From: CAZAGT01 sp964484515 | GTDB taxonomy: Bacteria; Desulfobacterota; DSM-4660; Desulfatiglandales; HGW-15 | Direction: 5' to 3' | DNA length: 6,108 nt | Assembly (NCBI GenBank): GCA_964484515.1 | Contig: CAZAGT010000310.1 | Span: 1 to 6,108, forward strand | In this document: one piece after another, positions 1 to 5,974 of the stretch | Position numbering within the stretch: the stretch's first letter is position 1 | Layout: every line of letters begins with the position of its first letter | Program-made: the position numbers and the translations under genes | The notes under the pieces: model-generated | The model's input: the letters and a program-made list of their open reading frames with translations, nothing else | Told to the model about the DNA's origin: nothing | Databases searched by the model: none

Positions 1-106
1 CTTGGCAGCTTCTTCCGCGTTCGAGCGGGTATCGTTTCGTTTTTGAAAAGAGACCACCATGCCCAGACGTTGACTTGTTTCAAAAACCTAAATTGATACC
101 ATTATA
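1..106 (-). repeat. Left-edge copy of the dispersed repeat, running off the window
   Basis: Bases 4-54 match the reverse complement of 6058-6108 with two substitutions, at 16 and 32. After a one-base indel near 55-58, similarity continues weakly to about 106, overlapping the TAA of the small helical gene. Read on the minus strand, an open frame starts with ATG at 60 and stays open to the edge as MVVSFQKRNDTRSNAEEAAK. Relative to the right copy, one substitution is synonymous (GCG/GCT, Ala) and one changes Asp to Val. There is no ribosome site before this ATG. It may be the 5' end of a gene outside the window or a non-coding repeat. Confidence 0.85.
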
Positions 107-485
107 GGAGCTTCTTATCTTTTAAAAGGGACATCGAGCGCTGGCCGATATTGGTGATCCTGCTCAACGCCTTTCCCAGGTGGGCCGGCGCCTCTTGCGG
201 GACCCCCGAATTGACCATCGTCAGGGCCCTCTCGAGGGCTGCCTCGGCCTCCGCCCACTGTCCCTGCGGAGCCAGATGCTTGGCAAGCCCGATCTCCTGG
301 GCAATCATGTTCAAGAGGGCGTTGAGCAGCGTTGTACTACCCGCCCGTTCCGATTGGGGCTGTGCCTGGACTAGTTCCAGGATCTGGTTTGTCCAGATGA
401 TGCCGGCCTTGATCTTCTCACTTTGCGAAAACGCCATTATTGCTTCATCAATCTTCATGTCCGCACCATCTCTGGACTCCCTCAC
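102..485 (-). CDS. Small helical protein of unknown function, coupled to the M1 aminopeptidase
   Basis: I do not recognise this 127-residue protein. It appears almost entirely alpha-helical and soluble, with no signal peptide, membrane segment, cysteine or obvious catalytic motif. Helix-like stretches lie at about residues 10-42, 48-68 and 75-93, followed by a Pro/Gly break and a last helix ending in a lysine-rich tail (LLKDKKLL). The spacing resembles a small helical bundle such as a chaperone or adaptor fold (FliS-like in size), but I see no sequence match that justifies a name. I chose the GTG start at 485. An AAGGA motif overlaps the aminopeptidase stop codon (TAA, 497-499) and sits 8 nt before this GTG, leaving an 11-nt gap between genes. 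An in-frame ATG at 458 (MKIDEAIMAF) is the alternative start but has only a weak ribosome site. The tight spacing implies co-translation with the aminopeptidase; a functional link is only inferred. Confidence 0.8.
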   Translation of the reverse strand: MRESRDGADMKIDEAIMAFSQSEKIKAGIIWTNQILELVQAQPQSERAGSTTLLNALLNMIAQEIGLAKHLAPQGQWAEAEAALERALTMVNSGVPQEAPAHLGKALSRITNIGQRSMSLLKDKKLL

Positions 486-498
486 CAGGCCTTTCCTT
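486..498 (-). promoter_or_regulatory. Ribosome binding site overlapping the upstream stop codon
   Basis: On the minus strand the stop codon of the aminopeptidase runs directly into TAAGGAAAGGCCTG and then GTG. AAGGA uses the last two bases of the stop codon and lies 8 nt from the GTG at 485. This favours the GTG over the ATG at 458 and suggests that ribosomes finishing the aminopeptidase re-initiate on the small downstream gene. Confidence 0.6.
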
Positions 499-2980
499 AC
501 GAAGACTCCCGAATTCGCGCGTTCACGGCCAACCTTTCCAGTGATAATCTGATGACATCCCCGGCGAGTTCTTTCTTCCGCATGTACTCCTGGAAGAATG
601 TCCTGATCTCTTCTTCCTTTTCCAGGCCGCCGAGGGGCACAATCGCCCCGATCACCCGCTCGTAATGAAGCGGATGAAATTTCTCAAGTCTGTCCAGGTT
701 CGATACAAACCACTCCCATATCAAAGGGATGGCATCGGGGTTCACCGCCAGGGCCCCGATCAGGATGAACTTGTTTCGATCGGGGACCTTTTCCAAGACA
801 TATTTCTGGGTCGCTTCAATAAGGGCGCGATCCTGGAATCCTCCCAGTGCAACCAGGATGTTCATCCTCTCGTGCTCACTATCGGTGGCTTCGATTCTCG
901 TCTTCAGCCAGTCAAAGGCGTTTGAGCCGCCTTTCACGGCTCCAACCTGCATCACGCTCTTTAGGATATCCGGGTGAACCGTGTCGCCCTTCATGAGGGA
1001 CGCGAATTTTTCGCTCGCAAACTCCGCTATCTCGCTTGATCCATACAACACGGACTGACCTATGAGTTGTTCTCGCAGCATCGACGCGGTGTGTTTCTCT
1101 CCGCTCTTCGGCTCGAGCCCGATCCCGGAAAGCACCCTTTCGAACAAAGATCTCCCGATGGAAGCAATCTGATCTTTTGTCGTCTCCTTTGAAACCAGGT
1201 AGAGATGGTGCAGGTGGCTGGCGATACTGGTCAGGGGCAGATAGGCATCCTCCGCTTCATAAAACGAAAGGAACCGCAAATACTCCGCCGGAGACACGTC
1301 ACCGCGCCCCACCAGGGCGTAGAGATCGTTTTCAAGGCCCCAGCGGTCGAGCGATTCGAGGCCACGTTCGGCCACCCGTTGGCCTAGCCCGTTCAAATCC
1401 GCCACTTCAAGATATCGAACCCGGTAAAACCCTGTCTGATCATAATTCAGCTTGTACGCCGCGGCGTTGTCGTCGATCTCGATCGCCTTGCTCTTTCCCT
1501 CCATCAAATCACTGATCGTTTCCACATGCCCGTCCGGGAAGAAGAGCCCGATGGAGAGCGGAATCAGCCACTCCTGATCATCTTCGCTTGGCAGATACGT
1601 GAACCTCTTCTGTTGCAGGAGCAATTGTCCTCCCGCCCTGCGGACCTCAACCACGGGAAAACCCCGTTGCTCGATCCAACTCCTCATCATTTTCGTCACC
1701 GGTTTTGAAGAGGCTGCTTCAAAGGCCTCCCACAGGTGATGGCTCGAAGCACAGTCGTACGCATGTTGCCGAAGATACTTCCTGAGACCCTCTTGGAAGC
1801 ATTCTTCCCCGATGTAGCCTTGGACTTGCCTCATGATACTGGCGCCCTTACTGTAGATGATCGGGGCGGTGCTGGCATTGATGACGACATGTTCGCCGCC
1901 GGGGATCTCAATCGGAAAGGTCTCCTGCAGGGCATCCCTGTCAAGGGCCGAGCCGGTCTGGCCGTTCAAGAACTGCGGCCATACGTCCCAGTCTGGGTAA
2001 TAGTGGTCGACGACGCCGTACCCGAAATAGGTCGCGAAACTCTCGTTCAGCCAAAGGTACTTCCAGTCCGCCGGCGTGACCAGATTACCAAACCACTGGT
2101 GGGCTATCTCATGCGCGATGACTTCATAGATCCGTTCCTCGCCCGCCTTTGAGGTGATGCCCGGATAATGAAGCAGGAGGTTCTCTCTGAAGGTTATGGC
2201 CCCCCAATTCTCCATGGCACCGAAGGCGAAGTCGGGGACGGCGATCAGGTCGAGTTTTGACAAGGGGTATTTTATACCATAGTAGGCTTCTGAGAACTCG
2301 AGTGACATTCTACCGAACTCCAAGCCGGGTCGGGCATACTTGGTCATTGCCGGCAAGGCAGCCACACGAACGAGTACCTCGCCGGGTTCTTCCAAAAATT
2401 CGAAATCACCGACGCCAAAGAACAACAAGTAGGTCGACATCTTCGGCGTCCGCTCAAAGGTGACGGCCTTTCGGCCGTCATCCAGAAGGCGCTCCTCCAC
2501 AATGGGTCCATTGGAGATCGCCGTCAATCCTTGGTCGATAATCATTTCTACCTCAAAGGTCGCCTTGCGGGCGGGATGATCGAGGCACGGAAAGGCCCGG
2601 CGCGCGTCACTCTCCTCAAACTGCGTGACCGCGATATACTTTTCCTCTTCCCCGACCAGATACTTACTCCTGTAAAGGCCAATCATCCTGTCGTTAATCT
2701 CACCCGTGTATTCAATCCTGAGGTCGATCTCGCCCGACATCTCCCGCGGGAGTGTTATCTTCAATACCTCGTTCTTCGGGTCCACAGCAAAGGGACATTC
2801 ATCAAAGGCATCCTCCTGCCGAACCTGACACGTCCAAACTGCGAGACGCAGCACGTTGAGTCCAATCTCTTTCACCGGTTGAGGGGCCTCCAGGTTGATA
2901 TCTGTGCGCCCTTCAAACCTGAATTGTCTCAGATCGGGTTCTAGGCGAATTCTATAGTGAATAGGTTTCACATCGGGCAT
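497..2980 (-). CDS. M1 family zinc aminopeptidase (827 aa, cytoplasmic)
   Basis: This metallo-aminopeptidase should release N-terminal residues from peptides in the cytoplasm, probably finishing protein breakdown. The domains run in the usual M1 order. The N-terminal beta domain is at about 1-200. The substrate N-terminus-binding motif GAMEN is at 254-258. The zinc site HEIAH is at 290-294, with the third ligand Glu313 in LNESFATYFG at the canonical 18-residue spacing. The transition-state Tyr is probably Y376 (IIYSKGA). A helical ERAP1-type C-terminal domain begins around NYDQTGFYRVRY (about 512-523). The length fits the tricorn-interacting-factor F2/F3 and eukaryote-like branch better than the roughly 870-residue E. 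coli PepN type, so I give no gene symbol. There is no signal peptide. One oddity is PCLDHPARKATF at about 131-142, where most M1 enzymes have a CxDEP-type motif; His replaces the Glu. The ATG at 2980 is preceded by a strong AGGAGG. It heads a probable two-gene unit with the small protein after it. Confidence 0.96.
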   Translation of the reverse strand: MPDVKPIHYRIRLEPDLRQFRFEGRTDINLEAPQPVKEIGLNVLRLAVWTCQVRQEDAFDECPFAVDPKNEVLKITLPREMSGEIDLRIEYTGEINDRMIGLYRSKYLVGEEEKYIAVTQFEESDARRAFPCLDHPARKATFEVEMIIDQGLTAISNGPIVEERLLDDGRKAVTFERTPKMSTYLLFFGVGDFEFLEEPGEVLVRVAALPAMTKYARPGLEFGRMSLEFSEAYYGIKYPLSKLDLIAVPDFAFGAMENWGAITFRENLLLHYPGITSKAGEERIYEVIAHEIAHQWFGNLVTPADWKYLWLNESFATYFGYGVVDHYYPDWDVWPQFLNGQTGSALDRDALQETFPIEIPGGEHVVINASTAPIIYSKGASIMRQVQGYIGEECFQEGLRKYLRQHAYDCASSHHLWEAFEAASSKPVTKMMRSWIEQRGFPVVEVRRAGGQLLLQQKRFTYLPSEDDQEWLIPLSIGLFFPDGHVETISDLMEGKSKAIEIDDNAAAYKLNYDQTGFYRVRYLEVADLNGLGQRVAERGLESLDRWGLENDLYALVGRGDVSPAEYLRFLSFYEAEDAYLPLTSIASHLHHLYLVSKETTKDQIASIGRSLFERVLSGIGLEPKSGEKHTASMLREQLIGQSVLYGSSEIAEFASEKFASLMKGDTVHPDILKSVMQVGAVKGGSNAFDWLKTRIEATDSEHERMNILVALGGFQDRALIEATQKYVLEKVPDRNKFILIGALAVNPDAIPLIWEWFVSNLDRLEKFHPLHYERVIGAIVPLGGLEKEEEIRTFFQEYMRKKELAGDVIRLSLERLAVNARIRESS

Positions 2981-2988
2981 GATAGCAT

Positions 2989-2997
2989 CTCCTCCTC
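2989..2997 (-). promoter_or_regulatory. Strong Shine-Dalgarno for the M1 aminopeptidase
   Basis: The minus strand reads GAGGAGGAG followed by 8 nt and the ATG at 2980. It is the strongest ribosome site in the window and fixes the aminopeptidase start. A second ATG within this stretch is out of frame. Confidence 0.8.
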
Positions 2998-3046
2998 AAG
3001 TCAGCGCCGCCTCTCTTGCCGCTGGGCGGCCAGGTTGATCTACCAC

Positions 3047-3151
3047 GAAACTTCATGCAATGAGGTCATTGATACCTTGACGCCCATGACCGGGCAACTC
3101 TCCTCGAAACACCTATAAATGTCAAATTCGATTATATTTGCATGAAGTTTC
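3047..3151. repeat. Repeat element with 14-bp perfect inverted arms (central copy of edge-repeat family)
   Basis: GAAACTTCATGCAA at 3047-3060 is perfectly inverted at 3138-3151 (TTGCATGAAGTTTC). The DNA between them, read on the minus strand (about 3153 down to 3081), aligns with the plus-strand sequence 5982-6056 near the right edge. Shared blocks are GGAAAC-n-TCATG, AATTTGA, TGTTTCGA, a GCC/CGG-rich part and CATGGG, at roughly 65-70% identity by eye with small indels. It also aligns more weakly with the left edge (106 down to 57). The plus-strand start GATCTACCACGAAAC resembles GATCCACCGGGAAAC at 5975-5989. This suggests a small non-autonomous element or an old duplicated intergenic unit. 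Confidence 0.6.
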
Positions 3152-3180
3152 CTACAGAGACTGTCGAAAAACCTTTTTTC

Positions 3181-3323
3181 TGTGAGGCTGATGGAAAATG
3201 CCCAGATGTAAGGCTTCCGAAATCCCGAGGAATGAGGCGTACATAGAAGTACGCCGCAGTGACGAGGGATGAGGGTAATCCCGATGGAATCGGGACAGAT
3301 GGGCATTTTCTGACAGCCTCACA
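3181..3323. repeat. MITE-like palindromic element, 143 bp, with ~24-bp terminal inverted repeats
   Basis: The left end TGTGAGGCTG-atg-GAAAATGCCCA (3181-3204) is repeated inverted at 3300-3323. The first 10 and the last 11 bases match perfectly and 3 bases between them differ (21 of 24). Inside are two perfect hairpins: GGCGTAC at 3236-3242 with GTACGCC at 3249-3255 (6-nt loop), and TCCCGAT at 3279-3285 with ATCGGGA at 3289-3295 (3-nt loop). AATCCCGAGGAATG at 3221 is echoed by AATCCCGATGGAAT at 3278. The whole unit can fold into one long imperfect hairpin. It encodes no transposase, and I found no clear target-site duplication. It starts 25 bp past the thioesterase stop, so it may also act as a transcriptional boundary for the GTPase-thioesterase unit, although no run of T makes it a standard terminator. 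Confidence 0.7.
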
Positions 3324-3348
3324 ATCAGTTTGAAACTCCTGAGCAACA

Positions 3349-3825
3349 TCAGTCTGATTCAGTCAGAAATTTCGGCGGATACGTCTCATCACTCTGGATC
3401 GCCAGCTCCCGGATGATCATCATGGTGGCCGTACCATGGGCCAGTAACCTGCCATCCCCATCGGTCACCGTTGCTTCCCCGAGGCATAGGGTCCGCCCAA
3501 CCTTTATCCCTTTTCCAGCCGCCCTTAGGATACCCGTAGAGGCCGGTGCAAGATAATTCGTCTTGAGCTCCACGGTCGTCATACCAAGCCCCTCATCGAT
3601 CGCCGTGAAGACCGCCCAGAACGTGGCAGCGTCGATCAAGGAGGCATAGACGCCTCCGTGAACCGCACCGAATGGTTGTAGATGTTTCTCTTCCAGCCTC
3701 ACTTCCATGAGACAGGAATTGTGTCGCAGGGTTTTAATCTCCATCGAAAGGAGACTGAAGTACGGGCTCATACTAACAACTCTACTCATGGTTTTAAGGT
3801 ACTCGGGATTTAGTCTACGCATCAT
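3349..3825 (-). CDS. PaaI-type hotdog-fold acyl-CoA thioesterase
   Basis: A 158-residue single-domain hotdog protein of the PaaI/YbgC-like thioesterase superfamily, expected to hydrolyse acyl- or aryl-CoA thioesters in the cytoplasm. The signature is FGAVHGGVYASLIDAATFWAV at about 52-72. HGG is at 56-58, and the acidic residue of the hot-dog helix, D65, corresponds to the catalytic Asp of PaaI. The following strands match the family: TTVELKTNYLAPAS (83-96), then GKGIKVGRTLCLGEATVTD (104-122) and the closing HGTATMMII (130-138). The exact substrate cannot be told from sequence. The frame is open up to 3873, but that would bury the start deep in the upstream gene. The paired ATGs at 3825 and 3822 follow GAGGGG by 4 and 7 nt, so the real start is one of these. 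The gene overlaps the end of the GTPase gene by 8-11 nt, indicating translational coupling. Confidence 0.92.
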   Translation of the reverse strand: MMRRLNPEYLKTMSRVVSMSPYFSLLSMEIKTLRHNSCLMEVRLEEKHLQPFGAVHGGVYASLIDAATFWAVFTAIDEGLGMTTVELKTNYLAPASTGILRAAGKGIKVGRTLCLGEATVTDGDGRLLAHGTATMMIIRELAIQSDETYPPKFLTESD

Positions 3826-5563
3826 GCATCCCCTCTTCGGTTCCCGGCACGGTAAGCGCTGTCTTCGTAGCATGAATAGCTTCTGCGAGCTCGTTTAGAT
3901 CGTCCAGGAGCTTGTCCAGTTCATCCTGCCAAACCGCATTCAACGCCGTTTCGAGGGCGGCAAGCTGTCGCTCCCGCCTGCGACGCATCCGCTTCCGATA
4001 GCGACGGTAAAATCGAAATGCAACGAAGAGGTTGAGCAGGGCGAAGCTTGACAGGGCGGCCAGACCCTTGGCACTGAAGATGGCATCGATCATTGCCAGT
4101 AATAGCAAAAAGGCGTTCCGCAGTCCGAAGTCCATGACGAGCTGTCGCCAGGCCGCCGCGCCCCCGATCGCAATGAGTAAAAACGCTACGAGGGCGAAAT
4201 AGGTCACGTGTTGGACAAACCGAAAACCCAGGAATCCCGGTGCGGTCGAAACGACCATGCCGGTGTCCACAACCCGCACCAACCTCAACTCTAAGTTCTT
4301 GAGTCGCTCTTCAATGTCCAATACCGCTTGCAGGCGATCGTGGAGGGGTGTCGGTAACCCTTGACGGAGTACCCGGTGATGAAGGCGATCAGCGAAGAAC
4401 TCCAGTTCTTGCCGCAAGACAGTCGACGCGTATTCTGGAACACGCCCCGTGGCTCCATGCGTCTGATCGTATGGCGTTCGCCTTTCTCCATTTTCAGGGG
4501 GGCGCGATCGATGAAAGAGGAGCGCCAGGCCGTGCCCGAGGCCGACCAGGCCCTCAAAGTCCGGCGGGGATTCCGGGATCATCCGATGTGCATCTTTCGC
4601 GAGCCAGGCTTTGAACGCCCGACCTATGGAGATGGAACGTGCGATATGCTCCTCCCGCAGCTCCCGCAGGACATCCTGAATGATCTCCTGAAAGTGTTCC
4701 AGATTCCGAACCTCCAATCGAAAGCCGGAAAGGTACCGCAGCGCCTCTGCGTCCAGGTTGGCCTCCTTGACCGCAGCGATGGTCTTGCTGTCGCGTTGCT
4801 GAAAGACCTGTTCTTTGAATAGGGCGAACTGATTCCAGGGGGTTGATTCACGGCCGCCTAAGGCATCTCCAGCCGATAGGACAAAGACGACCGGTGCGTC
4901 AATGCCATTCGCATGGATGTGCTCGTGAAATCGTTTTGCAGCGCCCTCCATGCTCTCATAACCGACGCGCAGCGATACGCCTTCAAAAAAAAGATCCGCC
5001 TTGTTCAGCACAAACCAAAAGTTCGTCCTCGCCTTTGGCACCTCTTTGAGAAACTCATAAAAACGCTGGTCAGCGTATTTTTCAGGGGAGGTGACCCAAA
5101 TCAACAGATCGAGCTGTTCCAGGAATCGAATAACGGTTTCCCTATGATCGCCCATGAGACTATCGAAATCTGGGAGGTCGCAAAGCACGATTTTTTCGGC
5201 TCCGGACCCCTCATGTTGAATCTCTCGCCACGGGACGTCGGTCAAGTGGAGGAGGGGCAAAGGGTGTGCTTGGGCGTGTCTGTATATAAGCACCTGATCC
5301 GTGTGTGGCCTGCGATGGCTTGTGGACGCAATCTCGGCGCCTGCCAACCCGTTCATAAGGGTCGATTTGCCTACACCGGTGCCGCCGAGCATTCCCATCA
5401 TGAGGAAGTCACTTTCGATCGAATCGATCTTTTGCAGGAGGGTCTGTGCCTCTACGATGCGAGCCTTTGCCTCTTCCTCAGAGAGGGTATAGAACGCGTG
5501 ATGCTCAAGGAGCTCTACAACGTGGAGTAGTTCATCTGGTAGCTCTCGAATCGGATGTCTCAC
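3815..5563 (-). CDS. Membrane-anchored GTPase (dynamin/Era-like TRAFAC family)
   Basis: A 582-residue GTPase joined to a membrane domain. The residue numbers that follow count from the GTG. The P-loop GGTGVGKST is at about 60-68. A switch I-like STSHRRPHTD is at 80-89, with T88 a candidate for the Mg-binding Thr. G3 is DLPDFDS at 129-135, G4 is NKAD at 187-190 and G5 is around LSAGD (229-233). A helical region with an acidic/basic coiled-coil character follows (about 260-320 and 375-430). Two or three hydrophobic segments come next, at about 452-470, 481-497 and 500-518. They are followed at once by the basic patch YRRYRKRMRRRRERQ (519-533) and a C-terminal helix rich in Leu, Asp and Glu. This layout suggests a GTPase that acts on or tethers to the inner membrane with both ends cytoplasmic or peripheral. 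The target is unknown. It is related in style to dynamin-like and 50S ribosome-binding GTPase annotations, but I cannot assign it. G3 has Asp where the classic DxxG has Gly. The start choice is set by the ribosome site at 5572-5577. Confidence 0.9.
   Translation of the reverse strand: MRHPIRELPDELLHVVELLEHHAFYTLSEEEAKARIVEAQTLLQKIDSIESDFLMMGMLGGTGVGKSTLMNGLAGAEIASTSHRRPHTDQVLIYRHAQAHPLPLLHLTDVPWREIQHEGSGAEKIVLCDLPDFDSLMGDHRETVIRFLEQLDLLIWVTSPEKYADQRFYEFLKEVPKARTNFWFVLNKADLFFEGVSLRVGYESMEGAAKRFHEHIHANGIDAPVVFVLSAGDALGGRESTPWNQFALFKEQVFQQRDSKTIAAVKEANLDAEALRYLSGFRLEVRNLEHFQEIIQDVLRELREEHIARSISIGRAFKAWLAKDAHRMIPESPPDFEGLVGLGHGLALLFHRSRPPENGERRTPYDQTHGATGRVPEYASTVLRQELEFFADRLHHRVLRQGLPTPLHDRLQAVLDIEERLKNLELRLVRVVDTGMVVSTAPGFLGFRFVQHVTYFALVAFLLIAIGGAAAWRQLVMDFGLRNAFLLLLAMIDAIFSAKGLAALSSFALLNLFVAFRFYRRYRKRMRRRRERQLAALETALNAVWQDELDKLLDDLNELAEAIHATKTALTVPGTEEGMHDA
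3830..3835 (-). promoter_or_regulatory. Ribosome binding site of the thioesterase inside the GTPase gene
   Basis: GAGGGG on the minus strand lies within the last codons of the GTPase gene, 4 nt before the ATG at 3825 and 7 nt before the ATG at 3822. It rules out the longer upstream reading frame as the start and slightly favours the second ATG. Confidence 0.6.
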
Positions 5564-5571
5564 ATTCAAAA

Positions 5572-5577
5572 CCTCAT
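5572..5577 (-). promoter_or_regulatory. Ribosome binding site deciding the GTPase start
   Basis: ATGAGG on the minus strand ends 8 nt before the GTG at 5563-5561. The longest open frame would start with TTG at 5569, only 2 nt after this motif, which is too close. I therefore place the start at the GTG (protein begins MRHPIRELPDELL) rather than the TTG. An ATG at 5566-5564 is in another frame and is followed directly by a stop codon. Confidence 0.6.
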
Positions 5578-5634
5578 GTCTTCATCATCGTGACTGTCGC
5601 GTGCAACCCTTTTTATGACCTTAATATCTCGGGA

Positions 5635-5659
5635 ATCTTCGTCCCGCCGGGACGAAGAT
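5635..5659. repeat. Perfect 11-bp hairpin with 3-nt loop
   Basis: ATCTTCGTCCC (5635-5645), loop GCC, then GGGACGAAGAT (5649-5659) form a perfect stem of mixed composition, about 75 nt upstream of the GTPase start. No T run follows on either strand, so it is not a typical intrinsic terminator. It would fall in the 5' leader if transcription starts upstream of it. It could be a protein-binding palindrome, an mRNA structure or a short palindromic genome repeat. Confidence 0.7.
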
Positions 5660-5810
5660 GCCAGCCCCACCGCTTACCGCAAGAGTTTACCCTAACGTTG
5701 CAAAAGTCGAGGATGCTGCAGATTCCAGGCGTCAAGGGTGCAGCCGTAGTACCCTACTGCAATCCCTTGAAAACGCAGAAGATACGGTATCATCGGCTTT
5801 CCCAAAGGGC

Positions 5811-5931
5811 AAACAACACGACATCTTTTGGGTTTCGCTAGATCTCACGGTTGGTGATATCCTGGATCAAAGTTGAGAATGGCTGGACACATTGTTATTA
5901 TTGTCTTTACACACCTTCTGTCGTGTTGTTT
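5811..5931. repeat. 13-bp perfect inverted repeat bounding a 121-bp segment
   Basis: AAACAACACGACA at 5811-5823 is exactly inverted at 5919-5931 (TGTCGTGTTGTTT), with 95 nt between. The enclosed DNA has no open frame of note. The arms are too far apart for a simple operator. A small MITE-like remnant fits, but there is no visible target duplication and the interior does not fold obviously, so this is tentative. Confidence 0.4.
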
Positions 5932-5974
5932 ATGCAAGGTAGGGTTTTACCCGCCTCTGGAGGACAGTCCGTTT

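Larger units (their letters stand above)
2981..3348. other. 368-nt spacer between thioesterase and aminopeptidase, filled by repeats
   Basis: I see no gene here. From high to low coordinates it holds about 25 nt of trailer after the thioesterase stop, a MITE-like palindrome (3181-3323), a diverged member of the repeat family also found at both window edges (3081-3153, inside inverted arms 3047-3151), then about 50 nt of GC-rich leader with short potential hairpins (such as GCCGC-CCA-GCGGC on the minus strand) and the Shine-Dalgarno. The promoter of the aminopeptidase should lie here. A perfect TATAAT occurs on the minus strand at 3131-3136 inside the repeat, but no matching -35 is 16-18 nt upstream of it, so I do not call it as a promoter. 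Confidence 0.7.

Noticed and set aside
1..60. tRNA or tRNA-derived attachment site at the edge repeats (GTTCGAGC resembles a T-loop)
   Set aside because: No acceptor, D or anticodon stem can be formed around it, and the rest of the repeat does not fit a tRNA.
3131..3136. TATAAT on the minus strand as a promoter for the aminopeptidase
   Set aside because: No -35-like hexamer lies 16-18 nt upstream. The sequence is part of a repeat, so the match alone is not enough to call a promoter.
3040..3306. 88-codon open frame on the minus strand across the central spacer
   Set aside because: It runs across two unrelated palindromic repeats, has no ribosome site and its translation has no domain-like pattern. 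It is best explained as a chance frame in repeat DNA.
3826..3873. Longer N-terminus for the thioesterase (ATG at 3873)
   Set aside because: It would overlap the GTPase gene by 59 nt and adds a Cys/Arg-rich stretch unlike the family. GAGGGG sits properly for the ATGs at 3825/3822.
4913..5530. 205-codon plus-strand open frame
   Set aside because: It lies wholly antisense to the GTPase region that encodes the P-loop and NKAD motifs, so it is a shadow frame.
5446..5841. 131-codon plus-strand open frame crossing the GTPase start
   Set aside because: Its first part is antisense to the GTPase gene and the rest passes through the hairpin region. There is no good ribosome site and no family resemblance.
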